Notes: generated by a model not told the origin, from the sequence alone. DNA of 64,000 nt from Desulfosporosinus lacus DSM 15449 (GCF_900129935.1 NZ_FQXJ01000003.1:620001-684000), one strand, 5' to 3'; numbered from the stretch's first letter, positions 37,516 through 47,012 are shown. Numbers and translations are program-made.

Positions 37516-38154
37516 ATGCGTAAGATGAATTATTTGTTTGGAGCGCTGGCGTTAGGACTTGGTGTACTGGTCGGGACACTAGGTGTGTCTTTACTCACGA
37601 ATTCGAGTTCCCCAACTTCATTTATCTCCAAGTTGCGTGGCCAAGATAAGATACAGACAGTTTCGGGTACCGTGAATGACCCGATTCAGACCCCGCCGCT
37701 AGACCCTGCAACAGCCGGCATGTCTGAAAGTGATCTTCACTCCCTTTCTAATAAGGATTCACTCATGGCGCAACAAGTTATCACAGACTATAAGCAGAAC
37801 ATCGGAATTTTTTTCGGAGCCTGGAAATCAACAGATATGGCTAGCTTTCGTCTCAAACTAGCTAAAGCGTATACGGGGGATTTATTTGAAAAACATGCGC
37901 GGCGGGCAGAAGAGTATTTGGTACAAGGTATAGGCTTAGATGTGAGTCAAATAGTCTTCGACCAAGTTGATGTGGAAAGTGTCTCTGAAAACGCTGCCAC
38001 CCTGCGAGTGGATTATCGTTATACAGCAAGGGATTACAATTTAACTGATGGAACTGCAGTCGGGGAAGAGCATGAACAGATTGTTCAAGTTCGTGTCAAT
38101 CTTGTTAAACAAAATTCGCGTTGGGTAATCACGGGAGAGAGTACAATACAGTAA
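37516..38154 (+). CDS. Membrane-anchored or secreted protein of unknown function
   Basis: 212 residues from ATG 37516 (AAGGAG 12 bases upstream); the longer reading frame from 37420 runs over the terminator and is unlikely. One hydrophobic N-terminal anchor (about 5-27), then a soluble domain: a helical part followed by beta-rich sequence with VDYRYTARDYNLTDG and VRVNLVKQNSRWVITGES, resembling NTF2-like or DUF4878-type folds by eye. Ended by a 20-bp hairpin. Confidence 0.7.
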   Translation: MRKMNYLFGALALGLGVLVGTLGVSLLTNSSSPTSFISKLRGQDKIQTVSGTVNDPIQTPPLDPATAGMSESDLHSLSNKDSLMAQQVITDYKQNIGIFFGAWKSTDMASFRLKLAKAYTGDLFEKHARRAEEYLVQGIGLDVSQIVFDQVDVESVSENAATLRVDYRYTARDYNLTDGTAVGEEHEQIVQVRVNLVKQNSRWVITGESTIQ

Positions 38155-38184
38155 TTGGTTAAAAAGGGCTACAGTCTAAATATA

Positions 38185-38244
38185 AAACATACCCTATAGA
38201 GTAGACAATTAATAAAGGCTACTCTATAGGGTATGTTTATTTAT
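38185..38244 (+). terminator. 20-bp perfect hairpin terminator
   Basis: Arms 38185-38204 and 38219-38238 are perfectly complementary, loop of 14, then ATTTATAAT. The right arm contains CTATAGGGTA, shared with the hairpin at 17790. The rest of the gap to 38452 shows no gene. Confidence 0.7.
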
Positions 38245-38452
38245 AATAGAATAAATTGATACTCTTGGTGTATTGTCGGGTGGGATACGACGCTTGGCGC
38301 TTGCCGAGTTTTTTTATGCAGAAAATTAAGGTGTATGATAAACTAGTGCTCAGTTAAACTTATGGCGCACTTCAAGTGAACTCGTCCGTTGAATTCCATA
38401 TAGAAAATCGTTGCGCTCGGAGAACCCACCAATCAGAGAAGGGAATATCAAC

Positions 38453-39571
38453 ATGATTCGAAGCAGAACAAGTAATGTCAAACCCGATATAATTGAGGAA
38501 ATTGGGTATTTAAGAGGATTTGGGGTTTTAGCAGTAATCGCTATTCATACAACAGGCTACTTTACAGAAGTTAAACAGTTCAATTCCTTGGTTCTGGTGA
38601 ATTTATGGGTAGATATTTTTTCTCAATTCGCAGTGCCGCTGTTTATCTTGATATCGGGGGTTGTGTTAGCTAAGAACTATCGTGAGTCATTCGCATTAAA
38701 GGAGTTCTACAGAAAAAGAGTACGCTCGATTATTCCCCAATACTTGTTGTTTTCTATCTTATATACAGCATTTAACAATTGGGACATCATGAAAAATAGC
38801 GCGTTGGATACTAACTTCGCACTTTTACTAAATAGTATTTGGCTTGCAGATGCTTCATATCATCTATGGTTTTTTTCGATCATCATTCAATTTTACATCC
38901 TCTATCCCCTGATCATAAGAATTTACTCGTTATTCAAACAGAGAAATAGAGCAGAACTGTTGTTGGTTCTAATGTTAATGATACAGACCTTTTTTATGGC
39001 TGGCCTACATACCTCATATTTATCAGGTACAAAAATTAACTTTATGGGCTTTCTTTTTTACTTTTGCTTAGGGATTTATACCTGGGATCATTTTGACTCC
39101 TTTAAGAGGAAATTCACGTTGCCAAAGTCCTTTTTATTCATCATGTCCATTGCCCTAACTTTAGGAACCAGTTTTTTTATAATTATCGGTTTAACGACAG
39201 GCTATAGATATGACTCCATTCCAGCCTACTTCTTCATAGGTCCGGAGCTCATATATCCTGTTCTGAGAGTCATCTCCTTTTTATTTCTCTTTAATGTGTC
39301 TATGAGCTTTCTTGGGAAAAGGAGAAGTATCCTTGCTAAAGTTATTAAAAGAATCGGAGATTATTCATTTGGAATCTATCTAATCCATATCTTTTTTAAC
39401 CAATCCGCTATCAAAATTCTCAAGAACTATCAGATAGATTTTGATAGTTGGACTTTTTATCCAATAGTATTTGCTGTCACGATTATTTTAAGTTATTTAA
39501 GTATTAGGCTGGTTAGTTTCCTTCCTTTTAGTTACTATTTAGTAGGATCTCAGAGCAGAAATAGATCGTAA
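38453..39571 (+). CDS. Membrane O-acyltransferase (acyltransferase 3 family)
   Basis: OafA/YrhL/WecH-type integral membrane acyltransferase, 372 residues with about ten hydrophobic segments. EIGYLRGFGVLAVIAIHTTGY near the N-terminus carries the conserved Arg and the catalytic His. Start ATG 38453 follows GAGAAGGGA; TTG 38411 is less likely. It probably adds an acetyl group to a surface polysaccharide; the acceptor cannot be named. It heads the polysaccharide gene series after galU. Confidence 0.85.
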   Translation: MIRSRTSNVKPDIIEEIGYLRGFGVLAVIAIHTTGYFTEVKQFNSLVLVNLWVDIFSQFAVPLFILISGVVLAKNYRESFALKEFYRKRVRSIIPQYLLFSILYTAFNNWDIMKNSALDTNFALLLNSIWLADASYHLWFFSIIIQFYILYPLIIRIYSLFKQRNRAELLLVLMLMIQTFFMAGLHTSYLSGTKINFMGFLFYFCLGIYTWDHFDSFKRKFTLPKSFLFIMSIALTLGTSFFIIIGLTTGYRYDSIPAYFFIGPELIYPVLRVISFLFLFNVSMSFLGKRRSILAKVIKRIGDYSFGIYLIHIFFNQSAIKILKNYQIDFDSWTFYPIVFAVTIILSYLSIRLVSFLPFSYYLVGSQSRNRS

Positions 39572-39712
39572 ATTAAGATCTTTAAAGGGATTTTTTGAGT
39601 TGCCTTGAACAGAGGCTGCCGATTGTTCATAGTTGTAAAACCAAGTGAGTTGTAGTAAACTTTAGAACGATAAAGTTTAATGTTGAGGTGTAGCGAGAAA
39701 GGGTTGAGCAAC

Positions 39713-41587
39713 GTGTTATTCCGCAAACGTACGTTGATTTTAATGCTGATTGATGCTTTGTTAATCAACTTGGCAGCTTTCGGCAGTTTTTATTTGCGCT
39801 TTGAAGAAGGCATACCTTTAGATTATTACCAAACCTATTATCACACAGCCATTGGCGGGACTATTTTATATCTTGTGGTCTTCTATGTCTTTGGGCTGTA
39901 TAACCGGCTTTGGCAGTACGCAAGCACAGGGGAGTTACTCTCAATTGTCTATGCTGTTTCCGTTGGAACGGGCGGAACTGTCGCGGCGGTTTATTTTTAT
40001 GGTCTCTCTAATGCTGACACTCTCTCTTATGTTAGAATGCCGCATACTGCTGCGGTGCTTCTTTGGTTGGCAATGGTCTTTTTGATTGGAGGTTCGCGGT
40101 TTATTTGGCGGATCTTACAGGAAAATACCTTGGATCGTCATGTCCCAGGCTCGCAGAAACAAGTACTTATTGTTGGGGCAGGAGATGCCGGAGTATTAGC
40201 TGCACGAGAATTAAAAAACCGTAATTATCGGGATGGTCGCCCAGTTGGTTTTATCGATGATAATCATTCAAAACAGAAGTTGCAGTTACTTGGAATCCCA
40301 GTCTTAGGCACGAGGATCGATATTGCCCGTATTGTAAAAGGACATAACGTGGATGAAGTTATCATTGCCATGCCATCGGCTTCAGGCGAATCCGTTCGCG
40401 AAATTGTGCAAATATGCGAAGAATCCGGGGTCATTTTAAAAATAATGCCGGGTGTCTATGACATTATTAGCGGAGACATAAATGTTAACCCAATTCGACA
40501 AGTTCAGGTGGAGGACTTGCTTGGTCGTGACCCGGTTTCCGTTGATCTGGAGGAAGTAGCAGGTTATGTTGCAGGAGAAACGGTGTTTATTACAGGAGCC
40601 GGTGGATCAATCGGCTCGGAAATCTGTCGTCAGATTGCCAGGTTTAATCCAGGGAAGCTGGTTCTGCTTGGACACGGGGAGAACAGTATTTTTGACATCG
40701 AACAAGAATTGCGTGTCGAACACCCGGGAATCGACTACATAACCGAGATCTTGGATATCAAAGACCGAGAAAAGGTTTTCTTAATCTTTAATAGATATAA
40801 GCCGGGGGTTGTCTTCCATGCTGCAGCCCATAAACATGTCCCTTTGATGGAAAGAAACCCCGAAGAAGCTCTAAAGAATAATGTTGTTGGGACACAGAAT
40901 TTAGCTGAAGCGGCCGATCAAGTAAAAGTAAAGACCTTTGTTTCAATTTCTACAGACAAGGCAGTTAATCCAACAAGTGTTATGGGAGCTACTAAGCGTA
41001 CCGCGGAAATGCTTATCCAAAGCTTGGATCTTCGTTCTCAAACGAAGTTTGTAGCCGTTCGGTTTGGCAATGTTTTAGGAAGCCGTGGCAGTGTGATTCC
41101 TACCTTTAAACGGCAAATTGCTCAAGGCGGCCCAGTTACGGTTACTCATCCGGATATGGTTCGCTACTTTATGACAATTCCTGAAGCGGCCCAGTTAGTT
41201 ATCCAAGCAGGTGCCATGGGACGCGGCGGTGAGATCTTCATCTTAGATATGGGGAAACCAGTTAAGATTGTGGATTTAGCCAAAGACCTAATCAGGCTTT
41301 CGGGTTTCCAACCCGATGTTGATATTAAGATCCAATTCACAGGGATTCGGCCGGGTGAAAAGCTCTTCGAAGAATTATTGACGGCTGAAGAAGGAGTCAC
41401 ATCGACTAAACACAGTAGAATCTTCGTTGCAAAACCGAATGGAATTGACGTAAAACTCCTGGAAGAGTTAACCCATGTCATTCGAGAACGAGGCAGCTTT
41501 TTAACCAGAGATGAAGTTATTGAATTGTTGCAGACCGTGATCCCCTCTTTCCGTAAGAAGGTGGAAAAAGTTGTAGTTAATCACTGA
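39713..41587 (+). CDS. CapD/FlaA1-type nucleotide-sugar dehydratase, membrane-bound
   Basis: 624 residues from GTG 39713 (AAAGGG upstream); ATG 39680 gives a longer form without a site. Four N-terminal membrane helices, a CoA-binding-like Rossmann domain (VGAGDAGVLAARELKNR), then an extended SDR domain with TGAGGSIGSEICRQIA, VFHAAAHKHVPLME and STDKAVNPTSVMGATKR, where MGATK replaces YxxxK as in PglF-type UDP-GlcNAc 4,6-dehydratases. It likely supplies the 4-keto-6-deoxy sugar for the aminotransferase at 55446. Confidence 0.9.
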   Translation: MLFRKRTLILMLIDALLINLAAFGSFYLRFEEGIPLDYYQTYYHTAIGGTILYLVVFYVFGLYNRLWQYASTGELLSIVYAVSVGTGGTVAAVYFYGLSNADTLSYVRMPHTAAVLLWLAMVFLIGGSRFIWRILQENTLDRHVPGSQKQVLIVGAGDAGVLAARELKNRNYRDGRPVGFIDDNHSKQKLQLLGIPVLGTRIDIARIVKGHNVDEVIIAMPSASGESVREIVQICEESGVILKIMPGVYDIISGDINVNPIRQVQVEDLLGRDPVSVDLEEVAGYVAGETVFITGAGGSIGSEICRQIARFNPGKLVLLGHGENSIFDIEQELRVEHPGIDYITEILDIKDREKVFLIFNRYKPGVVFHAAAHKHVPLMERNPEEALKNNVVGTQNLAEAADQVKVKTFVSISTDKAVNPTSVMGATKRTAEMLIQSLDLRSQTKFVAVRFGNVLGSRGSVIPTFKRQIAQGGPVTVTHPDMVRYFMTIPEAAQLVIQAGAMGRGGEIFILDMGKPVKIVDLAKDLIRLSGFQPDVDIKIQFTGIRPGEKLFEELLTAEEGVTSTKHSRIFVAKPNGIDVKLLEELTHVIRERGSFLTRDEVIELLQTVIPSFRKKVEKVVVNH

Positions 41588-41633
41588 ACTAAGTCTAGCT
41601 AAAGCCAGACTTGAGACAAAACAGAAAAGTGAA

Positions 41634-41661
41634 ACTCCCACTTCAGAAGTGGGAGTCTTAG
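41634..41661 (+). repeat. Hairpin copy of the CCCACTTC dispersed repeat
   Basis: ACTCCCACTTC / GAAGTGGGAGT, 11-bp perfect arms around a single base, then CTTAG. It stands 31 bases before the wbpA-like start, so it also lies in the leader of that gene. Confidence 0.7.
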
Positions 41662-41686
41662 AATGGATTAAGGAGAGATTTATAAG

Positions 41687-43042
41687 ATGTTAACCGTACA
41701 GAATGTAATTACTGACGAAGATGTGGTTGCCAAAGCTCTCAAAGAAAAAGTCGAAAAGCATGAAGCAAGAATTGGAGTTATCGGTTTAGGATATGTAGGA
41801 CTCCCCTTAGCTGTAGAAAAAGGGAAAGTCGGATTTCCCGTGACAGGTTTTGACATCAACCCGGCACGTGTTGACCGCGTCAATGCAGCGGACAACTATA
41901 TTGGGGATGTCAAAGATGAAGATCTCAAGGATGTTGTGCAGAGCGGGTTGTTGATCGCAACCACAGATTTCTCGCGCTTAGCGGAATGCGATGTCATAAT
42001 CATTTGTGTACCCACTCCCTTAACGATCACCCGTGATCCGGATATTTCCTACATGCAGGCATCGACAGAAGAGATCAGAAAATATCTTCGTCCGGGACAG
42101 ATAATCACCTTAGAGAGCACGACCTATCCAGGCACAACAGAGCAAGTCATTCTGCCTTTATTAGAAAAGACAGGACTCAAAGTGGGTCGCGACTTTTTCC
42201 TCGCCTTCTCACCGGAGCGCGTCGATCCAGGCAACAAACGCTTCAGTACGAAAAACACCTCTAAAGTGGTGGGAGGGATGACTCCCACATGCTTAGAGAT
42301 TGCTTATTCACTCTATACCCAAACCATATCCAATGTCGTTCCCGTATCCTCACCAGCGGCTGCTGAGTTGACCAAAGTCTTTGAAAATACTTACAGAGCG
42401 GTAAACATTGCTATGGTGAACGAACTAATGATGCTCTGTGACCGCATGGGAATCGATATATGGGAAGTCGTTGAAGCCGCGGGAACAAAACCATTCGGAA
42501 TTCAAACCTTTTACCCCGGTCCGGGAGTAGGCGGTCACTGTATCCCTATTGATCCCTTCTACCTCACCTGGAAAGCTCGTGAGTATGATTTCCATACCCG
42601 CTTCATTGAACTTGCCGGTGAGATCAATGTAGAAGTTTCATATTATGTTATCAACAAAGTCGTGCGTGCCTTAAATAGTGTCAACAAGAGCTTGAAAGAT
42701 GCTAAGATCTTTGTACTTGGGGTAGCCTATAAAAAGGATATTGATGACATGCGCGAATCTCCAGCTTTGAAAATCATCGAACTCCTGCGTAAGCAAGGAG
42801 CAAGTATCACCTACCATGACCCCTATATTCCGGTTATTGAGCCACACGGTGGAAGTATGCTTCACTTGGAGAGTGTCCCACTGACGGATGAAGTTTTAGC
42901 TAATTCGGACGCTGTCTTAATCCTAACCGATCATACGGCAGTAGATTATGAGAGAGTTGTTGACAAGGCTAAACTCGTAGTGGATACCCGTAATGCCACA
43001 AAAAATGTCCTCAGCAATCGTGAGAAGATTGCCAAAATCTAG
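41687..43042 (+). CDS. wbpA: Nucleotide-sugar 6-dehydrogenase (WbpA-like)
   Basis: UDP-sugar dehydrogenase of the UDP-GlcNAc / UDP-ManNAc group (WbpA/WecC), 451 residues. Rossmann motif GLGYVGLPLAVEKG, VCVPTPL, LAFSPERVDPGN, ENTYRAVNIAMVNE, and the active-site cysteine in GVGGHCIPIDPFYL. AAGGAGAG ribosome site. With the following genes it forms a WbpA-B-D-E-I set; in that pathway WbpA oxidises UDP-GlcNAc to UDP-GlcNAcA. Confidence 0.92.
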   Translation: MLTVQNVITDEDVVAKALKEKVEKHEARIGVIGLGYVGLPLAVEKGKVGFPVTGFDINPARVDRVNAADNYIGDVKDEDLKDVVQSGLLIATTDFSRLAECDVIIICVPTPLTITRDPDISYMQASTEEIRKYLRPGQIITLESTTYPGTTEQVILPLLEKTGLKVGRDFFLAFSPERVDPGNKRFSTKNTSKVVGGMTPTCLEIAYSLYTQTISNVVPVSSPAAAELTKVFENTYRAVNIAMVNELMMLCDRMGIDIWEVVEAAGTKPFGIQTFYPGPGVGGHCIPIDPFYLTWKAREYDFHTRFIELAGEINVEVSYYVINKVVRALNSVNKSLKDAKIFVLGVAYKKDIDDMRESPALKIIELLRKQGASITYHDPYIPVIEPHGGSMLHLESVPLTDEVLANSDAVLILTDHTAVDYERVVDKAKLVVDTRNATKNVLSNREKIAKI

Positions 43043-43078
43043 ACTCTGAAATATGGCGATTGAGGTATAGAAACCCAC

Positions 43079-43125
43079 GCTTTAAGGGGAATCATCAGAT
43101 TCCCCTTAAAGCTGTACAGTACAGC
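43079..43125. repeat. 15-bp perfect hairpin followed by a 7-bp palindrome
   Basis: GCTTTAAGGGGAATC (43079-43093) / its complement (43098-43112) with loop ATCA, then GCTGTAC-A-GTACAGC (43111-43125) sharing its first bases. No T-run follows. It lies between the wbpA- and wbpB-like genes. Confidence 0.75.
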
Positions 43126-43140
43126 AAAGAACAGCATATT

Positions 43141-43167
43141 CTTAAAATTAAGAAGTGGGAGTCTCGG
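43141..43167 (+). repeat. Copy of the GAAGTGGGAGTCT dispersed repeat
   Basis: CTTAAAATTAAG hairpin running into GAAGTGGGAGTCTC, the tail shared with the copies at 23147 and 41646. Here the left CTCCCACTTC arm is missing. Confidence 0.6.
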
Positions 43168-43202
43168 AACTGATAAATCAAGGAAAGAGTGGTTGTATTT
43201 AT

Positions 43203-44249
43203 ATGAACGGAGAAAACAAAATTCGGTTTGCAATTATAGGGTGTGGGCGAATTGCCCCAAAACATGCAGAATCTATAGTTTCCCTTCCTGAGGCAGACCT
43301 AGTCGCCGTATGTGATATAGTGCCGGAGTTGGCCCAAGCCTTTGCCGATAAATATGGGGCAGAGCCCTATACCGATTATATGGAAATGCTGAAAAGGACA
43401 GACATTGATGTCGTTACGATCGCAACTTCCAGTGGAATACATGCCGAAATCGGAATTGCTGCAGCTGAAGCCGGCAAACATATACTTGTAGAAAAGCCAA
43501 TGGCCATGACCTTGAAAACAGCGGATGCAATGATTGCGGCTTGCCGAAAAGCGGGTGTAAAATTAGGTGTCATTCATCAAAACCGTTTTAATGACTCAGT
43601 GAAACTCCTTCGCGGGGCATTAGAAGATGGACGTTTTGGTAAATTGACTCATGGACAGGCTACAGTGCGTTGGAATCGGAATGATAACTATTATACTCAA
43701 GCACCTTGGCGCGGGACAAAACTCCATGACGGCGGGGTACTCATGAATCAGTCGATACATAACATTGACCTCCTGCAGTGGACCTTTGGGCCTGTGGAGT
43801 CAGTTTTTGGATATACAGAAACCTTTATGCGCAAAATTGAAATGGAAGATATGGGAGCAGCCGTTATCAAATTTAAAAGCGGTGCCATCGGAATCATTGA
43901 GGCGGCCTCTACTATTTACCCTACGAACATTGAAGAGACCTTAAACGTTTTCGGTGAAACGGGATCCGTCATTGTTGGCGGAATCGCAGTTAACCGCATC
44001 GAAGTATGGGAGTTCCCAGACAGCGCAGAGGAAAAAGTAAAGATCTTCGCCAGCCAAGTAGGGGACCCTCCAAACGTTTACGGCTTCGGCCACCGAGAAA
44101 TCATCTCAGATATGATTCAAGCGATTCGAGAAGACAGAGTACCGGCCATTCCGGGAGAAGAGGGACGCAAGGCATTAGAGATTATTCTGGCGATTTATAA
44201 GTGCCAGGAGACGAAGGAGCCGATCGTGTTTCCGTTAGAGGAGAGTTGA
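43203..44249 (+). CDS. wbpB: Gfo/Idh/MocA oxidoreductase (WbpB-like)
   Basis: NAD-dependent sugar oxidoreductase, 348 residues from ATG 43203; GTG/ATG forms further upstream run into the repeat. AIIGCGRIAPKHAESI forms the dinucleotide fold, EKPMAMTLKTADAMI the catalytic Lys region, and HDGGVLMNQSIHNIDLLQW the substrate-site His segment. In the Wbp pathway it makes UDP-3-keto-GlcNAcA. The last codons and stop lie inside the left arm of hairpin element E1. Confidence 0.88.
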   Translation: MNGENKIRFAIIGCGRIAPKHAESIVSLPEADLVAVCDIVPELAQAFADKYGAEPYTDYMEMLKRTDIDVVTIATSSGIHAEIGIAAAEAGKHILVEKPMAMTLKTADAMIAACRKAGVKLGVIHQNRFNDSVKLLRGALEDGRFGKLTHGQATVRWNRNDNYYTQAPWRGTKLHDGGVLMNQSIHNIDLLQWTFGPVESVFGYTETFMRKIEMEDMGAAVIKFKSGAIGIIEAASTIYPTNIEETLNVFGETGSVIVGGIAVNRIEVWEFPDSAEEKVKIFASQVGDPPNVYGFGHREIISDMIQAIREDRVPAIPGEEGRKALEIILAIYKCQETKEPIVFPLEES

Positions 44250-44457
44250 TTTACAGCCGCTTCGCCCCCACGCTCGCAGACCAAACTAAAGGCAAACCTG
44301 CTAATGCAAGCGGGCGGGGTTCCGCCAAATTCGACATCCGTGTCTCAGTTGGCGCGGGATCCGTCCTTGGATCCCGCCCCGCTGATGAAAGGCAGGTTGG
44401 CCTAAGTTTGGTGGGCTGCTCACGTAGAGGGCTCACTTGCTGTAAATCAACTCTCCT
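44239..44457. repeat. Structured hairpin element E1
   Basis: 219 bases bounded by perfect 19-bp inverted repeats (44239-44257 and 44439-44457) that end in a conserved TTGATTTACA core with a locus-specific 7-base flank. Inside are nested imperfect pairings (ACCAAACT..AGTTTGGT, AACCTGC..GCAGGTT) and a perfect tip hairpin GCGGGATCC-GTCCTT-GGATCCCGC at 44354-44377. GC-rich compared with neighbours. It is homologous, in opposite orientation, to E2. The frames open through it on both strands come from its palindromic nature, not coding. Confidence 0.85.
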
Positions 44458-44542
44458 AGGCTAAGATTACGGGTCTTCGCGGCTATGCATGTTTTCCATA
44501 AATGCTACGAAGACAATCATGGACGTTTCTCATGAGCAGTAC

Positions 44543-44808
44543 GTGGATTTTGATTTACAAAAGAGAACGACTTAAGCGAGTAGCTAACCAAACTTCGCGA
44601 AAAGCAGGCAGCGGAGACGAGTTGGAAACAAGGACGTTTCCAACCGGCACTGAGCCAAGGTCGCCTGCCACCATCCTTGGTTCCGGCGACACTCGGCCGT
44701 CCTTGGCCATCGGATGGCGAATTGCCGGGAACTCGTCGGAGCGGACGGCTTTGAGCGGTAATTTGGTCTACGTAGCTTATGAAGCGAACGTTGTAAATCA
44801 AAATCCAC
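44543..44808. repeat. Structured hairpin element E2 (inverted homologue of E1)
   Basis: 266 bases bounded by perfect 18-bp inverted repeats (44543-44560 and 44791-44808), again with TTGATTTACA core and a 7-base flank different from E1. Contains hairpins GTTGGAAAC-AAGGAC-GTTTCCAAC (44621-44644) and GGCC-GTCCTT-GGCC (44695-44708), whose loops are complementary to each other. Its reverse complement aligns with E1 over AGACCAAAYTA, GTTCC..ATTCG.CATCCG, CTCAGT and AAGTTTGGT. Confidence 0.85.
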
Positions 44809-44834
44809 CCCGCTATTGAAAGGAGCGAAGAATA

Positions 44835-45680
44835 ATGAATCATAATCTCATAGCCCACAGTGCAACCGTGCCCTTAACCACAACCGTCGGGCCGTTTTGT
44901 GTGATCGGAGAAAATGTTGTGCTTGGGGAAAATGTCATCTTGGGAGTTGGGTGTGTCCTTGGTGACGGAGCAAAGGTCGGGGACGGAGTTAAGCTGGGTA
45001 ATTACGTGAGTATTGGTCGGGGTGCAGTAATCGGACATCGTACCCGCATAGGAGATCATACCACCATTTATCCGCAAACTATTCTTGGGGAAGATGGGTT
45101 TATCGGCAGCAATTCTTCAATCGGACGTTTACCGAAGGCTTCGGCAACGAGTACAGTTAAAGCACAAGCGGATATGCCCTCTCTTCAGATGGGTAATGGA
45201 TTCACCATAGGTTGTTCTGCCGTTCTTTATGCCGGCACCAACTATGCTGATAAGGCCTTTGTCGGAGATGGAGCAGTCGTTCGAGAGAAATGTTCGATTG
45301 GGCAGAACGTGGTTATCGGCAGTGGAGTAGTAGTAGAAAATGACACCAAGATTGGCGAGTTCACCAAGATACAGACAGGTTCATATATAACTGCCTATAT
45401 GGAAATCGAAGAACGAGTGTTTATAGCTCCCATGGTTACGACGACTAATGACAATTACATGGGACGGACTGAAAAACGCTTTAAAGAAATCAAAGGCCCC
45501 ACCATTCAGCGAGGGGCCCGTGTTGGCGGAGGCTCGATCCTTTTGCCAGGGGTGAAGGTAGCCCCGGAAACCTTTGTAGCTGCAGGGGCTTTGGTTAGCA
45601 AAGATACCACGGAAAAGCGAGTTATTAAAGGGTTCCCCGCCAAAGATCTTCGAGCGGTACCTGAGGAGGAGCTGCTATAG
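44835..45680 (+). CDS. wbpD: Sugar N-acetyltransferase, left-handed beta-helix (WbpD-like)
   Basis: 281 residues built almost entirely of hexapeptide repeats (VIGENVVLGENVILGVG and onward). This is longer than minimal WbpD, with an extra N-terminal set of coils. The C-terminal GPTIQRGARVGGGSILLPG and PAKDLR are typical of sugar acetyltransferases. AAAGGAG before ATG. Expected reaction in this set: acetylation of the 3-amino group to give UDP-GlcNAc(3NAc)A. It follows the E1/E2 hairpin pair. Confidence 0.85.
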   Translation: MNHNLIAHSATVPLTTTVGPFCVIGENVVLGENVILGVGCVLGDGAKVGDGVKLGNYVSIGRGAVIGHRTRIGDHTTIYPQTILGEDGFIGSNSSIGRLPKASATSTVKAQADMPSLQMGNGFTIGCSAVLYAGTNYADKAFVGDGAVVREKCSIGQNVVIGSGVVVENDTKIGEFTKIQTGSYITAYMEIEERVFIAPMVTTTNDNYMGRTEKRFKEIKGPTIQRGARVGGGSILLPGVKVAPETFVAAGALVSKDTTEKRVIKGFPAKDLRAVPEEELL

Positions 45681-45905
45681 CACCTCGGGCGACCAGAAAT
45701 TGAGGGGACAACTGCTAAGTGAACACATTAGTGAAGTTCACGGTAAAGCGAGTGCAGATGTTGAAGACTTCAACATCCAACGAGCAAGTGAAACGTAACG
45801 TGTGTGAATGTACAATGGCTCCTTACTTTCAAAGACCAACAAAATGAACCCACAAACTAATTCACGTACTGTGGGCTGAATATAGAAGAGAAAGGGAAGA
45901 TTATA
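45681..45905. other. Hairpin-rich gap between wbpD- and wbpE-like genes
   Basis: No ORF. Contains GATGTTGAAG-A-CTTCAACATC, GTGAAC..GTTCAC and CCCACA..TGTGGG as separate inverted repeats. No clear terminator or promoter. Confidence 0.6.
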
Positions 45906-47012
45906 ATGAAAATTCCTCTTTTAGATCTTAAGGCTCAGTATTTGACGATAAAGGATGAGATCAATCAAGCCATTATGGGCGTGCTGGATTCGTCGGTATA
46001 TATTCTGGGGCCGCAGATGAAGGCTTTGGAAAAGGAAGTTGCGGCTTTCTGCGGCACGGAGGAAGCTGTCGCGGTTGCTAACGGTACAGATGCTTTAGTA
46101 CTGACTCTTAAAGCCTTTGGCATTGGCCCCGGAGACGAAGTGATTACTACTCCCTTCACCTTCTTTGCCTCTGCAGAAACCATTGCTCAGGTTGGTGCGA
46201 CTCCTGTTTTCGTTGATATTGACCCGGTGACACTTAACATGGACTTAACTCAATTAGAGAAGAAAATAACCTCTCGGACAAAGGCCATTATCCCCGTACA
46301 TATTTTTGGCCAGATGCTGGATGTGGAGAGAGTTATGGAAATCGCCGCACGCCACGACCTAAAGGTCATCGAAGATGCCGCTCAAGCTATTGGAGCAGAA
46401 TACAAGAGTAAAAAAGCCGGCTCAATCGGACATGCTGCAACGTTTAGTTTCTTCCCTACCAAAAATTTAGGGGCTTATGGAGATGCAGGCATGATCGTCA
46501 CTAACGACAAGCATTTGGCCTCAGAATTGCGTATGTTGCGATTCCACGGGTGCCAAGTAAAATATTATCATGATAAAATCGGCTATAACAGTCGTCTTGA
46601 CGAGATTCAAGCTGCCATCTTACGGGTTAAGTTACGCTATTTAAATGGATGGAATGAAGGCCGTCGGGAAAAGGCGGCAGTTTATGACGAACTATTAGGG
46701 CAACTGCCACTGACTCTGCCCGGCCGGGATCCGGCGGGCACCCCCATATATCATCTCTATGTCTTACGGTCGGATCGTCGCCAGGAACTGATGGAGGCGC
46801 TTAAACAAGCGGATATCGCCTGTGCAATCTATTATCCGGTTCCATTGCATTTACAGAAGGCTTTTCATGATTTGGGCTATAAAGAGGGCTCCTTCCCGAT
46901 CACGGAGAAAGCATGTACGGAAGCCTTGGCAATTCCTTGCTATCCCGAACTTTCAAGAACGGAGCAAGAAGAAATTGTCCGCGTGATCGAAGGAGTATAC
47001 CGTGGAAAATAG
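45906..47012 (+). CDS. wbpE: DegT/DnrJ/EryC1 sugar aminotransferase (WbpE-like)
   Basis: PLP-dependent aminotransferase, 368 residues. [46 protein letters not shown] and [14 protein letters not shown] are family hallmarks; the PLP lysine is in [14 protein letters not shown]. In the WbpA-B-E-D-I route it aminates the 3-keto sugar made by WbpB. The next gene begins inside its last codons (11-base overlap). Confidence 0.92.
   Translation: MKIPLLDLKAQYLTIKDEINQAIMGVLDSSVYILGPQMKALEKEVAAFCGTEEAVAVANGTDALVLTLKAFGIGPGDEVITTPFTFFASAETIAQVGATPVFVDIDPVTLNMDLTQLEKKITSRTKAIIPVHIFGQMLDVERVMEIAARHDLKVIEDAAQAIGAEYKSKKAGSIGHAATFSFFPTKNLGAYGDAGMIVTNDKHLASELRMLRFHGCQVKYYHDKIGYNSRLDEIQAAILRVKLRYLNGWNEGRREKAAVYDELLGQLPLTLPGRDPAGTPIYHLYVLRSDRRQELMEALKQADIACAIYYPVPLHLQKAFHDLGYKEGSFPITEKACTEALAIPCYPELSRTEQEEIVRVIEGVYRGK

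Noticed and set aside
44201-44858. Open frames on both strands through E1 and E2 (about 87-113 codons)
   Set aside because: They follow the GC-rich palindromic sequence, exist on both strands at once, lack ribosome sites and show no protein-like composition.
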